NCBI GenBank assembly: GCA_964520655.1
Contig: CAZFNI010000004.1
Location: 91,911-155,910 of the forward strand
Direction of reading: 5' to 3'
Origin: JACQQW01 sp964520655
GTDB taxonomy: Bacteria; Omnitrophota; Gorgyraeia; Zapsychrales; Fredricksoniimonadaceae
Length of the DNA stretch: 64,000 nt
Part shown: positions 1 through 10,871 of the stretch, piece by piece
Layout of the letters: each line of letters begins with the position of its first letter
How positions within the stretch are numbered: the first letter of the stretch is position 1
Made by a program: the position numbers and the translations under genes
Notes under the pieces: generated by a model
Databases searched by the model: none
Seen by the model: only the letters and a program-made list of their open reading frames with translations
Told to the model about the DNA's origin: nothing

Positions 1-150
1 GTGATCCTGCCATGTTCTTGACTGCCTGAATAAGTCAAATTGTCAGTTCTAAGGGGAATTAGGTCAGTATGATGTTTGTCTCTTTGTGGTATATTCCCGA
101 ATAGGACAAAATAGTTTGCTCTATTAATCCCCCCAGCCACTGGTGCACCT

Positions 151-3100
151 ATGAACAATAACTTTTCTATCAAATTCTTTACGGTCAATGTTTTATTTAT
201 TTCGATCCTTTTATCGACTATCCCAGGACAGGCGGAATCAACGACGACAACACCTTCAACCACACCAACAGAAACTTCAGCGGCTCCAGCTGACACAACA
301 GCACCTGCGGATACGAAAGCAACGTCCACAACATCAACAACGACGGAAACAACAACAGAAACAACAACTTCTGCTTCCAAAGATACCAAAGCAACGACCG
401 TCAAGCCATCTGACAAGACATCAACTTTGACTGCGGCCAGCGCGGTTGCGCAGTCAGCTGCTTTGGGCAGCGGGGGCATTACGGCCCAGGCCGCCAGCAT
501 CAAGGTTGATCAAACATCCGGCAGCGCCAATTTGCCGATCCACATCGATACTCCTCCGGGACGTGCTGGCATAGAGCCCAACATTAATATTGTTTATAGT
601 TCCGGGAACAAGCAATTGGGGCTGTTGGGCGTGGGGTGGAATTTGGATCTGGGCTCTATCCAGATCTCTTTAAAGAAAGGCGTTCCTAAATATGACAGCA
701 GCGATACATATGAAATGTCAGGGGTCAAACTGGTCTATGACGCTGCCGCGGGCTATTATCGTCCCGAAATTGAAGGGTCGTTCTCCAAGATCGAGAAGTC
801 GGGTAATTACTGGGTGGTCACCGACAAGAAGGGGACAAAATATTACTACGGTAACACGGACGATTCACGTCAGTATGACCCAGCGAATTCAAGCCGCATT
901 TTCAAATGGAGCCTAAACAAGGTCATCGACATTTTCGGCAATGCCATGAATGTCTATTACCGCAAAGACAGCGGTCAGGTATATCCGGACCATATCTACT
1001 ACACTGCTTTAGAAGGAGCGAATGCCTCATTTCTAACCAGCACCACACCCGGAATTGTTACCTTTGAATACGCGGCAACCTATATGCCAAGCGTCTCTTA
1101 TTTAACAGGTTTTGAGGTTAAGACCGCTCTTAAATTAACCGGTATTAAATCATCCATTGCTCCCAATACGGTCGTCAGCAGCTATCACTTTAATTATACG
1201 CCAAGCGCAGCTACGGCCAGGGACTTGCTAACTTCCGTTTCTGTCAACACGGAGTATGGTACTTTTGTTCCGACCATTACGTTTACTTACAATAGCAATG
1301 TGAAGGGTTTCACGCAGACAAGTAACTGGAATACAGCCTACCCTGACCTTACGGAAATACTGTACAGCCGTTATATAGACGATTCAGTGCGGCTTATGGA
1401 TTTAAACGCGGATGGATACACGGACGCATTATTTAATATGGGCCCTTGCGACGGGAGTGTGCCCGCGGGTAAATATTCTTACATCAATGATAAGGTTTCC
1501 TCAGTTATTTTCTCAACAACAACGTGGAAGACGACCGGCCAGCAGGGCTTTGTGGACATATGCCCATCGTTTGACCGGGATAATGGGTACGCGTTTGTGG
1601 ATATTGACGGAGATGGGTATGTCGATTATATCCGTAACCATTATGATGGGGGGTATTATCTATTGTCGCGCCTTAATAATAAGGTGGACGGGTTCGTTGA
1701 TAACGCGGCGTGGGCCTTGCCCTATGAAGCGATGACCAATTATGTTGTCAGCGGGACCACCTATCCCGGCGCGGCCAACTTTGCCGATGTCAACGGTGAT
1801 GGTTATGCAGATATTGTGATCGGCCGCAATCAACATTATGCCAGCCACTCGATCTTTATCAACAACAAAGCGGCTGGCGGCACTGGCTGGACGAAAAGCA
1901 CCACGTGGACGACTCCAGCTGAAGTTGATTTTACTCAAGGCTGGCGGCTGGTTGATCTTAACGGCGACGGCTTGCCGGATCTGTTTTTTTCAACAGGGGG
2001 CACAAGGACGGTCTATATGAACACCGGCAGCAGCTGGCTGGCCGCGCCGACATCGCCCTGGATCGGCATGCCGATCGCGCCGGATTTTCGAACCAACAAA
2101 GCCCAGTTTGTAGACCTTAACGGCGATGGTCTGACGGATCTGGTTTATAAAGATGGCTCGCTTAATGTATTAATCAACATGGGCAATGGCTGGAGCAATG
2201 AAACTGGTGCCTGGGCGATGAACGCCAATGTGGATTTTACCAATTTAGGCTCGCAATTCTGGGATGTCAACGGGGATGGCGGTATTGATTATACGATCCG
2301 TGTCGGGGGGCAGACCAAATACACATACCTCAACAACCTTCAGCAAACCGATACGCTTGTCAAGGTGGACAATGGGGTAGGGGTTTTTGCGGATATCGTT
2401 TACGACGCATCAACTCATTACACCAATCAATTGTTGCCCTTTGCTTTTCCCGTCGTCAAAACATTGACCGTCAGCGGTACAGCTAATGATAAAACGTTTA
2501 GCTATACAACTAATTACAGTTATGCCGGCGGATTGTGGGATTCCGTTGACCGCGAGTTCCGCGGGTTTAACAAGGTGACCACGACCGACCCCGACGGTAA
2601 TTATTCCATTGCCTATTTCTATCAGGACCATTTCCGTAAAGGCGCGCCCTATTTAACGGAAACACACGCCGCCGACGGCACCATGCTCAGTAAATCCGAG
2701 AATGCCGTTAGTCTAAATCCAGTTGTTGGAACAACGGTGCAGTTCCCATATTTGGTGCGTTCGGACAATTATCTGTATGGCGCAACCGGAACGTTAGTCC
2801 AGCGCAGCGCCCAGGTCATGACCTATGACATGACCAACGGCAATGTAAGCAAGAAAGTCCAATATGGGGCCATCGATTTGGCGACCCCTGCATTGTCTTC
2901 GATCGCCGACCCGACAGTTGTCACCTCGATCGACAACAATGTCCTGACAACCAACATCAGCTATGTGCCGCAGGCAGCGGCAAGCTTTATGACGTTGCCT
3001 AATTTAACGACGCTGCAGGATAAAGCCGGCAACTTTATCAAGAAAACCTGGTTTTATTACGACAATAATGTCAGTAATACCGCGTCCTTCTCTAACGGCT

Positions 3101-5800
3101 TATTGACCAAGAAAGAAGACTGGAACGGGGATACGAACCCGAAGATCACAACAACCTATGCGTATGACGTGATCGGTAATCTATCCTCAACCACCGACGC
3201 GAATAATAACACCACAACAATTGTCTATGACAGTCTGTATAAGATGTTCCCGATCCAGACAACCAATGCCCTGGGCCAGATGGTCAAGACCTACTATTAC
3301 ATGATCAATGCTTCTGCCCTAAGCTCTGATCCTCAATACAATGCTTCCATGTGGGGTCCATTCGGATCGGTGATGGCGGTCGTTGATGCCAATAATCAAA
3401 AAGTGTTCAAACACTATGATATGCTCGGCCGGGTGCTGAAGGTCATCTCGCCGCTGGACACATTTGCCATCCCAACCGTTGAGAACAGTTATGCCTATGG
3501 GGCTAATTATTATAAGGTCACATCCAAAAGTTTGGTGACATCAGGCGTGGCCGCGACCATTGATGCCGTGTCTTACAGCGACGGCCTTGGCCGTGTGATC
3601 CAAACAAAATCTCCTTCCGCCACGGCAGGGCAGTATATTGTCGGCGACCAGAAGACCTACAATTCCCGTGGGCTTGTGCAGTATGTCTTCCCGCCCAGGT
3701 TCACGACCAATAATTTAAACACGCTGGATGCGACACCCGCCGACACCCAGCCTCATGTGACCAATTATTATGATGCGCTGGGCCGGCAGATCAAAGCCGT
3801 AAACAATGACGGGACCTATTCCAATGTGGTCTTTGACGGGTTAACGACCACAACCTATGACCCCAATGGCCATAAGACAGTTTCGATCAGCGACTCCTTC
3901 GGCCGCCTGATCACCCGGCAGGAATATACCGGTGCTGATGGCCGGGACACCAGGTATCCCACCAGTACATTTACGCTCTATGCCTCAACCGGCTATCAAT
4001 ATGATGCGCTGGGCAATTTAACCAAGGTAACGGACGCCAAAGGTAACATCACCAATGTGGCCTATGACACCTTAGGCCGCAAGAAGAACATGGATGATGT
4101 GGACATGCATCATTGGGATTATACCTATGATGGAAGCGGCAACCTCTTAACGCAGAAGGATGCGAAGCTTTCACAGTTGAATTTCACCTACGACGCTTTA
4201 AACCGCTTAAAGACCAAGACCCAAACCGTATCCGCAGTGACAACCAGTCTTGCGACCTACACGTATGACAGTGTGCAGTCAAGCTACAGCATAGGCCGGT
4301 TAAGCAGTGTGACCTATGGGACAGACAGCACGCAGTTTTACTATGACCAGCTGGGCCGCGAGACATCCTCAACTAAAGTCATCAATGGCAATTATTATTC
4401 TGTTTCCCGGCAATACGACGACTTAAACCGTTTAACCAAGCTAACCTATCCCGATTATAACAATGTGGGCTACACCTACAACAGTGCAGGGCAGGCCAAC
4501 GGGGTTAATGTATTAAACCAGCAGGGCGGTGTGCAGAATGCCATTATCAGCAATGTGGTTTACAATGCCATGGGTCAGATCACCTCGATTGCCTATGGCA
4601 ATGGGGTGACAACCCAGAATACGTATGACCCGGTAAGTTTTCGTTTAACACGTATCTTAACCCAAAACGCATCCGCGAATAAACTCCAGGACTTAACCTA
4701 TACGTATGACAGTTTGGGGAATATCCTAACGATCACCGATGCGGTCAATACGGGGACACAAAGCTTCACGTATGACGCGTTAAATCGACTGCTCACAGCC
4801 ACAGGGGCAGGGTATGGCACCAAATCTTATGCCTACGACCAGATCGGCAATATCACGCTTAAAGATGGTTTGACATACACGTATGGAGCCAACGGCGCCG
4901 GCCCGCATGCGGTAACTTCAACGAGCGACGGCAATAACTACACGTATGACGCCAACGGCAATATGGTGGGCAAGACAACAAGCAGGGGTGTATGGACTTA
5001 TGTGTATGACACGCAGAACCGTCTCACATCCATTGGCTATGCTCCGAATCTCAAGCAAGCCAAGACGATTGCCACCTATAGCTATGACGGCGACGGCGGC
5101 AGAACTAAGAAGACCGTCTATCGCTACGCAGATACGGACTATCAGAACAGTGACACCTATGGCATCCTGATCACACAATTAGGAGCTCCGGCATACGGGC
5201 AATCAACCTATATCACAAGCACCACAACGTATGTGGGTAACATCTATGAGATCGAAGATTCAAGGACAACCAAGAACCTGTTCCTCGGAAGCACAAGAGT
5301 AGCAGCGATCACCGGAACGGAGATCGACTACTACCACAACGATCATTTAGGATCAGCCAATGTCATATCCGACAGCACGGGGACGGCCAGATCGTTATCC
5401 GAATACGACCCGTTCGGCAAGATCAGCCGATTCGAGAAGTATGGCACGAAGATCAAGAACGGCTGGTACTTCTTTAACTCAAAGGCCTTTGACGATGAGA
5501 GTGGGTTGTATTATTATGGGGGTAGGTATTACGACCCTAAATTAGCTCGATTTTTGACTGCGGATACGATTGTTGGTTATCCTTCCGACCCGCAGTCGTT
5601 AAACCGGTACAGTTATTGTCATAATAATCCGGTGAATTTGATCGACCCTGATGGGCATTTTGCTTGGTTTGCTGCTTTAATATTCATAGCAAAAGCAGCC
5701 GCTGTTGTCGCTAAAGTTGCGACTGTTGTTTCCTTAGCAACTACAGCAGCAGGATTGATTACTCAAAACAGCACGTTATTGCAAATTGGAAAGATTTCAG
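151..5800 (+). CDS. SpvB/FG-GAP/YD-repeat (Rhs/Tc-toxin-like) secreted protein, part before the assembly gap
   Basis: A large secreted polymorphic-toxin-type protein. The start ATG is followed by a basic, hydrophobic signal peptide (about residues 1-28, ending near GQA) and a Thr/Ser-rich low-complexity linker to about residue 90. An SpvB-like domain follows (about 105-400). Five FG-GAP/VCBS calcium-loop repeats lie at about 415-715, with cores such as DLNADGYTD, DVNGDGYAD and DLNGDGLPD. A TcdB-middle-like region (DNGVGVFADI) comes next, then many YD repeats (YDxxGNL/YDALNRL) to about 1790. The Rhs core ends with RYYDPKLARFLTADTI, NRYSYCHNNPVNLIDPDGH, the last being the DPxG core boundary at residues 1832-1836. 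A hydrophobic stretch then runs into the 10-N gap. In known Rhs and TcC proteins the YD shell encapsulates a C-terminal toxin; that role is inferred here. No clear Shine-Dalgarno is seen. Confidence 0.9.
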
Positions 5801-5810
5801 NNNNNNNNNN
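5801..5810. other. Assembly gap (10 N)
   Basis: Ten Ns interrupt the Rhs-type gene. The reading frame on the left (frame of 151) becomes Cys-rich nonsense and stops at 5904 if it is continued across. A different frame to the right reads openly to 6547. The N count is therefore a placeholder, and the true gap length probably restores one continuous gene. Confidence 0.97.
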
Positions 5811-6547
5811 TTGTTGCATTAGGAAGCGGCCTGATGTCTGCGGGAATAAGTGCTGGAGTAAAGGCAGCTGCGAGCGCAGCGGTCAAGACTGCAGCAAATG
5901 TTGACTTAGGAACTGTTGTGATAGATGCTGGCAGGGCATCTGGTGCGGCGCAAGCAGCAGCGAATGCATCGTATGCATATACGGCTGGGCAGGTATTAGA
6001 AGAAGCTCTGAAGACTGCGATGGTTTCTGTTGCAAGTGTGGGGGCTTCAATAGGTGCTGCCGTCGGAACAAACTTAATTCAGCCTGCGGTCAATACTTTA
6101 ACTCAACCAGGATGGAATACGGGAACTTTCTGGGCACATGCTGAACAGGGTAGAGCAACCTTAGCAGACGGGGTTGGATTAGGGTTGGATGCTCTTTGGG
6201 CTGTTGGGGGAGCGGCAGGTGCTGTAGAAGTGGGTGTTGGAGCCTTTTCTGGACGTGTTTCTACTTTTTATCAGTACTATGGGCCTCAATCAAATGCTGC
6301 AAGTCAGTGGGTAACCCGTGCTAGGTACTCTTTGGATGTAGCAATGCAAAAGTTATCAGCTCCTACACAATGGACAGCAATGAGAGAAGTCAAGGTTCCT
6401 TGGAATAAGTTTGTTTCAGGGGGACGTCCCGTACTTCCTCAATTTGGCAAGACTGGAGGGGGATGGGAATATAAATTAGATGGATTTGGTGATTGGGGCA
6501 AGTATGCTGGGGATGCGTTTAAACAATTAATTTATGGATACAGGTAG
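5811..6547 (+). CDS. C-terminal toxin tip of the Rhs-type protein (after the gap)
   Basis: This open frame begins inside the gap (codons in the frame of 5813) and ends at TAG 6545-6547. It continues the hydrophobic Ala/Gly/Val-rich segment seen just before the gap (VALGSGLMSAGISAGVKAAA), so I read it as the C-terminus of the gene that starts at 151. The first 150 residues are small-residue-rich helices, as in pre-toxin regions. The last 90 residues are more polar and aromatic and end with WEYKLDGFGDWGKY and QLIYGYR; they would be the toxic domain. I do not recognise its family and propose no activity. Being specific to this end of a conserved core is the usual property of Rhs C-terminal toxins. 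The adjacent small gene at 6571 supports this reading. Confidence 0.75.
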
Positions 6548-6570
6548 TTTCTTACATATTTGAGGTAAAA

Positions 6571-6990
6571 ATGAGGGTAGATATTAGAATTTCTAATCCA
6601 AGAAAATCGGGATCAGAGAGAATCAATGTTCTCTTAATAGTGCTTTTGTTGATTTGTGAAGCTGTTTCTTTGTTTGTTTTTTTTGCATTTTCGAAACTCT
6701 TAGGAAGTATTTCCTTAATTATGATTCTGGTTTTGTTTTTTATTTTGATTGGTTTTCTAAATAAGTTTTTTTATATAGATATTTTAAGATTAGAGATTAT
6801 TGATTCTAAACTGTTTGTTACTTTGAATAATGGAACCAATGAATTTGATTTAAAGTTTTGTAAATTAGCATATCATTTAGATAAAGATGAGTGGATTTCT
6901 CTAGATTACAAAGATCGGGTTTATTCGTGGACATTAGTTAAGCCGGTTACGAAAGAAACAATTAGTTTTATTCATGGTTTAAATAAATAG
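6571..6990 (+). CDS. Small two-helix membrane protein, candidate immunity protein
   Basis: 139 residues with two strong hydrophobic segments (about 20-40 and 43-68) followed by a roughly 70-residue polar domain (LRLEIIDSKLFVTLNNGTNE). The start ATG has a TGAGGT Shine-Dalgarno at 6561-6566 and lies 23 bases after the stop of the toxin gene. Base composition is visibly more AT-rich than both Rhs sequences around it, as is common for toxin-tip and immunity genes acquired by transfer. I recognise no domain family. Position and composition suggest an immunity protein for the 5811-6547 tip, but sequence alone cannot prove it. An unrelated small membrane protein is the alternative. Confidence 0.75.
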   Translation: MRVDIRISNPRKSGSERINVLLIVLLLICEAVSLFVFFAFSKLLGSISLIMILVLFFILIGFLNKFFYIDILRLEIIDSKLFVTLNNGTNEFDLKFCKLAYHLDKDEWISLDYKDRVYSWTLVKPVTKETISFIHGLNK

Positions 6991-7248
6991 TTACAGCGCC
7001 AAATAAGTAGTTTCTCATAACAAGCATGTTTACAAGAATAAATAGTGAATAAATAGAAAATAAATAGTGCCAGATCTCACAACAAGCAGCAATGAAACAA
7101 GTTGCGAATAATTCATTATCCTCGTCGCTGAAGCAATCTATTCAATCTGTTAGAGAACGGACCAGGTCCCTCCCAGGGGACAGGTTGCAATTATTAATAG
7201 CTTTTGCTTATTCCTTCCGAGTCCTCTGTTCTTTGACAGTCGAGCTAG

Positions 7249-8535
7249 AGCATCGGCCGGTTAAGCAGTGTGACCTATGGGACAGACAGCACACAGTTTT
7301 ATTATGATCAGCTGGGCCGTGAGACATCCTCAACCAAAGTCATCAATGGTAATTATTATTCTGTTTCCCGTCAATACGATGACTTAAACCGTTTAACCAA
7401 GTTAACCTATCCCGATTACAACAATGTGGGCTACACCTACAACAATGCAGGGCAGGCCAACGGTGTTAATGTCTTAACCCAAAACGGCATAATTCAGAAC
7501 GCCATTGTCAGCAATGTCGTTTACAATGCCATGGGTCAGATCACCTCGATTGCCTATGGCAATGGGGTGACAACCCAGAATACGTATGACCCGGTAAGTT
7601 TTCGTTTAACACGTATCTTAACCCAAAACGCATCCGCGAATAAACTCCAGGACTTAACCTATACGTATGACAGTTTGGGGAATATCCTAACGATCACCGA
7701 TGCGGTCAATACCGGAACACAAAGCTTCACGTATGACGCGTTAAACCGGTTACTAACGGCAACGGGTGCAGGGTATGGCACAAAAACATATGCCTATGAC
7801 CAGATCGGCAACATCACACTCAAAGACGGATTAACCTATACCTATGGAGCCAACGGCGCCGGCCCACATGCTGTCAGTTCAACCAGCGATGGGGTCAACT
7901 ACACCTATGACGCCAACGGCAACATGGTGGGCAAGACCACAAGCAGAGGGGTATGGACCTATGTGTATGACACCCAGAACCGCCTAACCAGCATTGGCTA
8001 TGCGCCAAATTTAAAGCAAGCCAAGACCATCTCCACATATGCATACGACGGCGACGGCGGCAGGACGAAGAAGACCGTCTACCGCTACGCAGATACGGAC
8101 TATCAGAACAGCGACACCTATGGCATCCTGATCACACAATTAGGAGCTCCGGCATACGGGCAATCAACCTATATCACAAGCACCACAACGTATGTGGGTA
8201 ACATCTATGAGATCGAAGATTCAAGGACAACCAAGAACCTGTTCCTCGGAAGCACAAGAGTAGCAGCGATCACCGGAACGGAGATCGACTACTACCACAA
8301 CGATCATTTAGGATCAGCCAATGTCATATCCGACAGCACGGGGACGGCCAGATCGTTATCCGAATACGACCCGTTCGGTAAAATATCCCGATTCGAGAAG
8401 TATGGCACGAAGATCAAGGATGGCTGGTACTTCTTTAACTCAAAGGCCTTTGACGATGAGAGCGGGTTGTACTACTATGGTGCTAGGTATTATGATCCCA
8501 AGCTAGGCCGGTTTATAGCACCTCTGGTTAAATGA
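7249..8535 (+). pseudogene. Orphan Rhs core fragment (beheaded second copy of the YD-repeat core)
   Basis: From AGC at 7249 the sequence matches the first Rhs gene from about 4288, at a constant offset of 2961 bases without indels. A TAG at 7246-7248 sits in frame directly before the start of homology, so the copy has no N-terminal region. The open frame can be read from GTG 7270 and gives 421 residues of YD repeats, ending RYYDPKLGRFIAPLVK. It therefore diverges at the RF motif and lacks the remaining core, the DPxG boundary and any toxin tip. Stretches 7519-7712 and 8113-8378 look identical to 4558-4751 and 5152-5417, with synonymous differences between them. It is probably a silent cassette or recombination remnant; expression as a truncated protein is not excluded. 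Confidence 0.8.
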
Positions 8536-8649
8536 ACGAAGAAAAGACAAGTTCATATTTAAACATTTCTAAATTCACTTCCTAATTCACCAGAATATTT
8601 ATATAATTGATAGAAGTAAGAAGATTTAAATCCTTTGGAGCGGTTTTTG

Positions 8650-9129
8650 ATGACCTTGGCAATCCGTGTTGCTTTATTGATGGAGAAAGTTTTTATATTA
8701 GCCGCGATCATTTACGTCGTTAATGCGGTTTTATCTTTTGCCAAACCTGTTGAAATTCATGCGCCCCTGACCACATATCCCCACAGTGAGATATCATCCA
8801 TTGAACAGACGAAAGAACTGACGCCGCAACCGGTGAGGGATTTTGAAGATGTTGTTCCATCGAGGGATCTATTCAATGCGGCCATGCCGGGGAAAGAGTT
8901 GAATAATAACGCCCCTATCGTTAACACGCTGCCGGGCAATTTTAAAGTTGTGGGAGTTATTATCGCAAAGCCCCCGGAGCTGGCCATTGAAGACATTAAC
9001 ACGCATCAAACATTCTTTATCGCCCAAGGAGGGCGTGCGCAAGACATTGAAGTGGTGGAGGTGTTGCCCCATCAGGCGGTATTAAAATATCAGGGACAGG
9101 ACATCGTATTACCCATAGAGAAAAAATGA
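8650..9129 (+). CDS. gspC: Type II secretion system protein GspC-like (inner-membrane clamp protein)
   Basis: 159 residues. A short cytoplasmic start and one transmembrane helix (about residues 10-32) are followed by a Pro-rich periplasmic linker and a small beta domain. That domain carries SRDLFNA and NFKVVGVI...AIEDI, the pattern of the GspC homology region that contacts the secretin. ATG 8650 is chosen because GGAG at 8637-8640 is well spaced for it; an in-frame TTG at 8635 overlaps that site. It is the first gene of the T2SS operon and overlaps gspD by four bases (ATGA). A TATAAT at 8602-8607 may be the operon -10, but I see no convincing -35. There is no PDZ domain, so the protein is shorter than proteobacterial GspC. 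Confidence 0.75.
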   Translation: MTLAIRVALLMEKVFILAAIIYVVNAVLSFAKPVEIHAPLTTYPHSEISSIEQTKELTPQPVRDFEDVVPSRDLFNAAMPGKELNNNAPIVNTLPGNFKVVGVIIAKPPELAIEDINTHQTFFIAQGGRAQDIEVVEVLPHQAVLKYQGQDIVLPIEKK

Positions 9130-10862
9130 TGATCCATCTATTTGCCATCATTATGTTTTTACTATCTGCCGCATGTCCAGTTGCTGCCCAGCAAGATGGT
9201 TCCGATGCTGTTGATTCAACCACGACCCAGGAAACAGCTGATAAGCCGGTCTCACAGATACTCGATGTTCTTGAATTAAAAGACATGGATATCAACGATG
9301 TATTTAAACTCGTTTCTTCAAAGACGGGTTTAAATATCATAGCCGGCCGCAACGTCCAGGGCCGGGTGACGATCTATTTGAAGAATGTGGATGTGCATGA
9401 TGCGCTGCATATTATTCTGGAGGCCAATGATTTAGCCTATATTGAGCATCGCGGCATTATGCAGATCGTCCCTGCCGGTGATTTCGAGCGGATGTTTGGT
9501 TATAAGTTTGCTCAAAATACCGTGCGCAAGGTGATCGCGCTAAAGGGCATGAACCCCAACGATGCGGCGGTCTTACTGGCGAATTTCAAAAGTTCGGCTG
9601 GGAAGGTCATAGCTGATGAGCAGTCCAATTCATTGATCATCGAGGATCTCCCCGCGAATTTAAAGAACATTGAAGATTTCTTGGCAACCATAGATGTTCC
9701 TTCCCAAACGAAAGCATTTGAACTGATGTTTGTCCAGGCCGATGCGATCTCCGCGCGCATTGCTGAGATCCTGACACCTAAATTTGGAACCATTCGCGTT
9801 GATGCACAATCAAACAAAATCTTTGTCAAAGACACGGCAGCCAAGATGACGGATGTTGAGAATTTGGTCCACATGCTGGATGTGCCGCGCAAAACACAGG
9901 TCTTTGAGTTAAGCTACATGAAAGCAGAGGACATGATCAAGGCGGTGGCCCCGTTATTGACAAAAGATATCGGTCATGCCGAGATCGATGCCAAAGGCAA
10001 TAAGATCGTGATCACGGACATTACGCCTAAGCTCACTGAAATTAAACATGTGATCGAAGCATTGGATAAACAGGAAAAAGAAGTTTTGATCGAGGCGAGG
10101 ATCATTCAGGTTTCATTGACGGACAAGATGAAGTTGGGGATCAATTGGGACGCGGTCGTTAATAAATGGCATGATTTACGATTGACCAATGATTTTTCGC
10201 TGGGGTCATCGGTTGCTCCTAAAGGTGTTCTTAGCATTGGTACAATGAGTAATGACCAGTATGGCTTTGTGATGGAGGCGCTCGATGCTTCAGGAAAAAC
10301 ACGCTTATTGTCCAGTCCTAGCATTGCTGTTGTCAATAATCATGAGGCCAAGATATTGGTGGGGACAACAAAGCCCTATGTGACCACCACCACAACAACG
10401 CCGTCGTCTGGCCCGACATCCATTTCCGAGACGGTGACGTTTATCGACGTAGGGGTCAAGTTGACCGTGACGCCCACCATCCATAAAGATGGTTATATTA
10501 CGATGAAGATCAAACCGGAAGTTTCCTCGGCGTCAACGGCGCTTGTCACAAGTTCAAAGAATGAGATCCCGATCGTTGATACATCAACGGTGGATACGAC
10601 CATACGCGTTAAAGACGGCGTGACCATTGTGCTGGGCGGTTTGATCAAAGACGAGCGTTCAACCAATAGCAGTCAAGTCCCCGTGCTTGGCAAGGTGCCC
10701 TTTGTTGGAGCGGCATTCAGGCAAAAGAACGATTCTATTGAGAAGACGGAGATCATGGTGTTCTTAACGCCCCGCATTATTTCTGGAGATATCCAGGCTG
10801 ATGATGTTAATCCACGCTTGATCAAAGACGATAAAGTGTATACCCAGAGTCCCCTGGAATAA
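9126..10862 (+). CDS. gspD: Type II secretion system secretin GspD
   Basis: 578 residues. Signal peptide ending near PVAAQ, then N0 (LELKDMDINDVFKLVSSKTG, about 47-66 onward) and three N-type repeats. The secretin pore domain occupies roughly 320-550, with LLSSPSIAVVNNHEAKILVG, VPVLGKVPFVGAAFR and EIMVFLTPRII. Secretins form the outer-membrane channel through which folded substrates leave the periplasm. It starts four bases inside gspC and is followed nine bases later by gspE, so translational coupling is likely. The family also includes PilQ and InvG; gspC, gspG and gspK-type neighbours support the T2SS version. No lipobox is visible. Confidence 0.93.
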   Translation: MMIHLFAIIMFLLSAACPVAAQQDGSDAVDSTTTQETADKPVSQILDVLELKDMDINDVFKLVSSKTGLNIIAGRNVQGRVTIYLKNVDVHDALHIILEANDLAYIEHRGIMQIVPAGDFERMFGYKFAQNTVRKVIALKGMNPNDAAVLLANFKSSAGKVIADEQSNSLIIEDLPANLKNIEDFLATIDVPSQTKAFELMFVQADAISARIAEILTPKFGTIRVDAQSNKIFVKDTAAKMTDVENLVHMLDVPRKTQVFELSYMKAEDMIKAVAPLLTKDIGHAEIDAKGNKIVITDITPKLTEIKHVIEALDKQEKEVLIEARIIQVSLTDKMKLGINWDAVVNKWHDLRLTNDFSLGSSVAPKGVLSIGTMSNDQYGFVMEALDASGKTRLLSSPSIAVVNNHEAKILVGTTKPYVTTTTTTPSSGPTSISETVTFIDVGVKLTVTPTIHKDGYITMKIKPEVSSASTALVTSSKNEIPIVDTSTVDTTIRVKDGVTIVLGGLIKDERSTNSSQVPVLGKVPFVGAAFRQKNDSIEKTEIMVFLTPRIISGDIQADDVNPRLIKDDKVYTQSPLE

Positions 10863-10871
10863 GGACGTAAC

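Noticed and set aside
5811..5904. Continuation of the Rhs frame across the gap (CCIRKRPDVCGNKC...)
   Set aside because: It is an artefact of the 10-N placeholder. The other frame is long and keeps the composition of the preceding domain.
7092..7307. 71-codon open frame MKQVANNSLSSS...
   Set aside because: It has no Shine-Dalgarno, crosses the start of Rhs homology in a different frame, and shows no protein-like conservation.
8533..8586. Seventeen-codon open frame after the orphan Rhs core (MNEEKTSSYLN...)
   Set aside because: It is too short to support. It could be a remnant of a toxin tip, but nothing recognisable is present.
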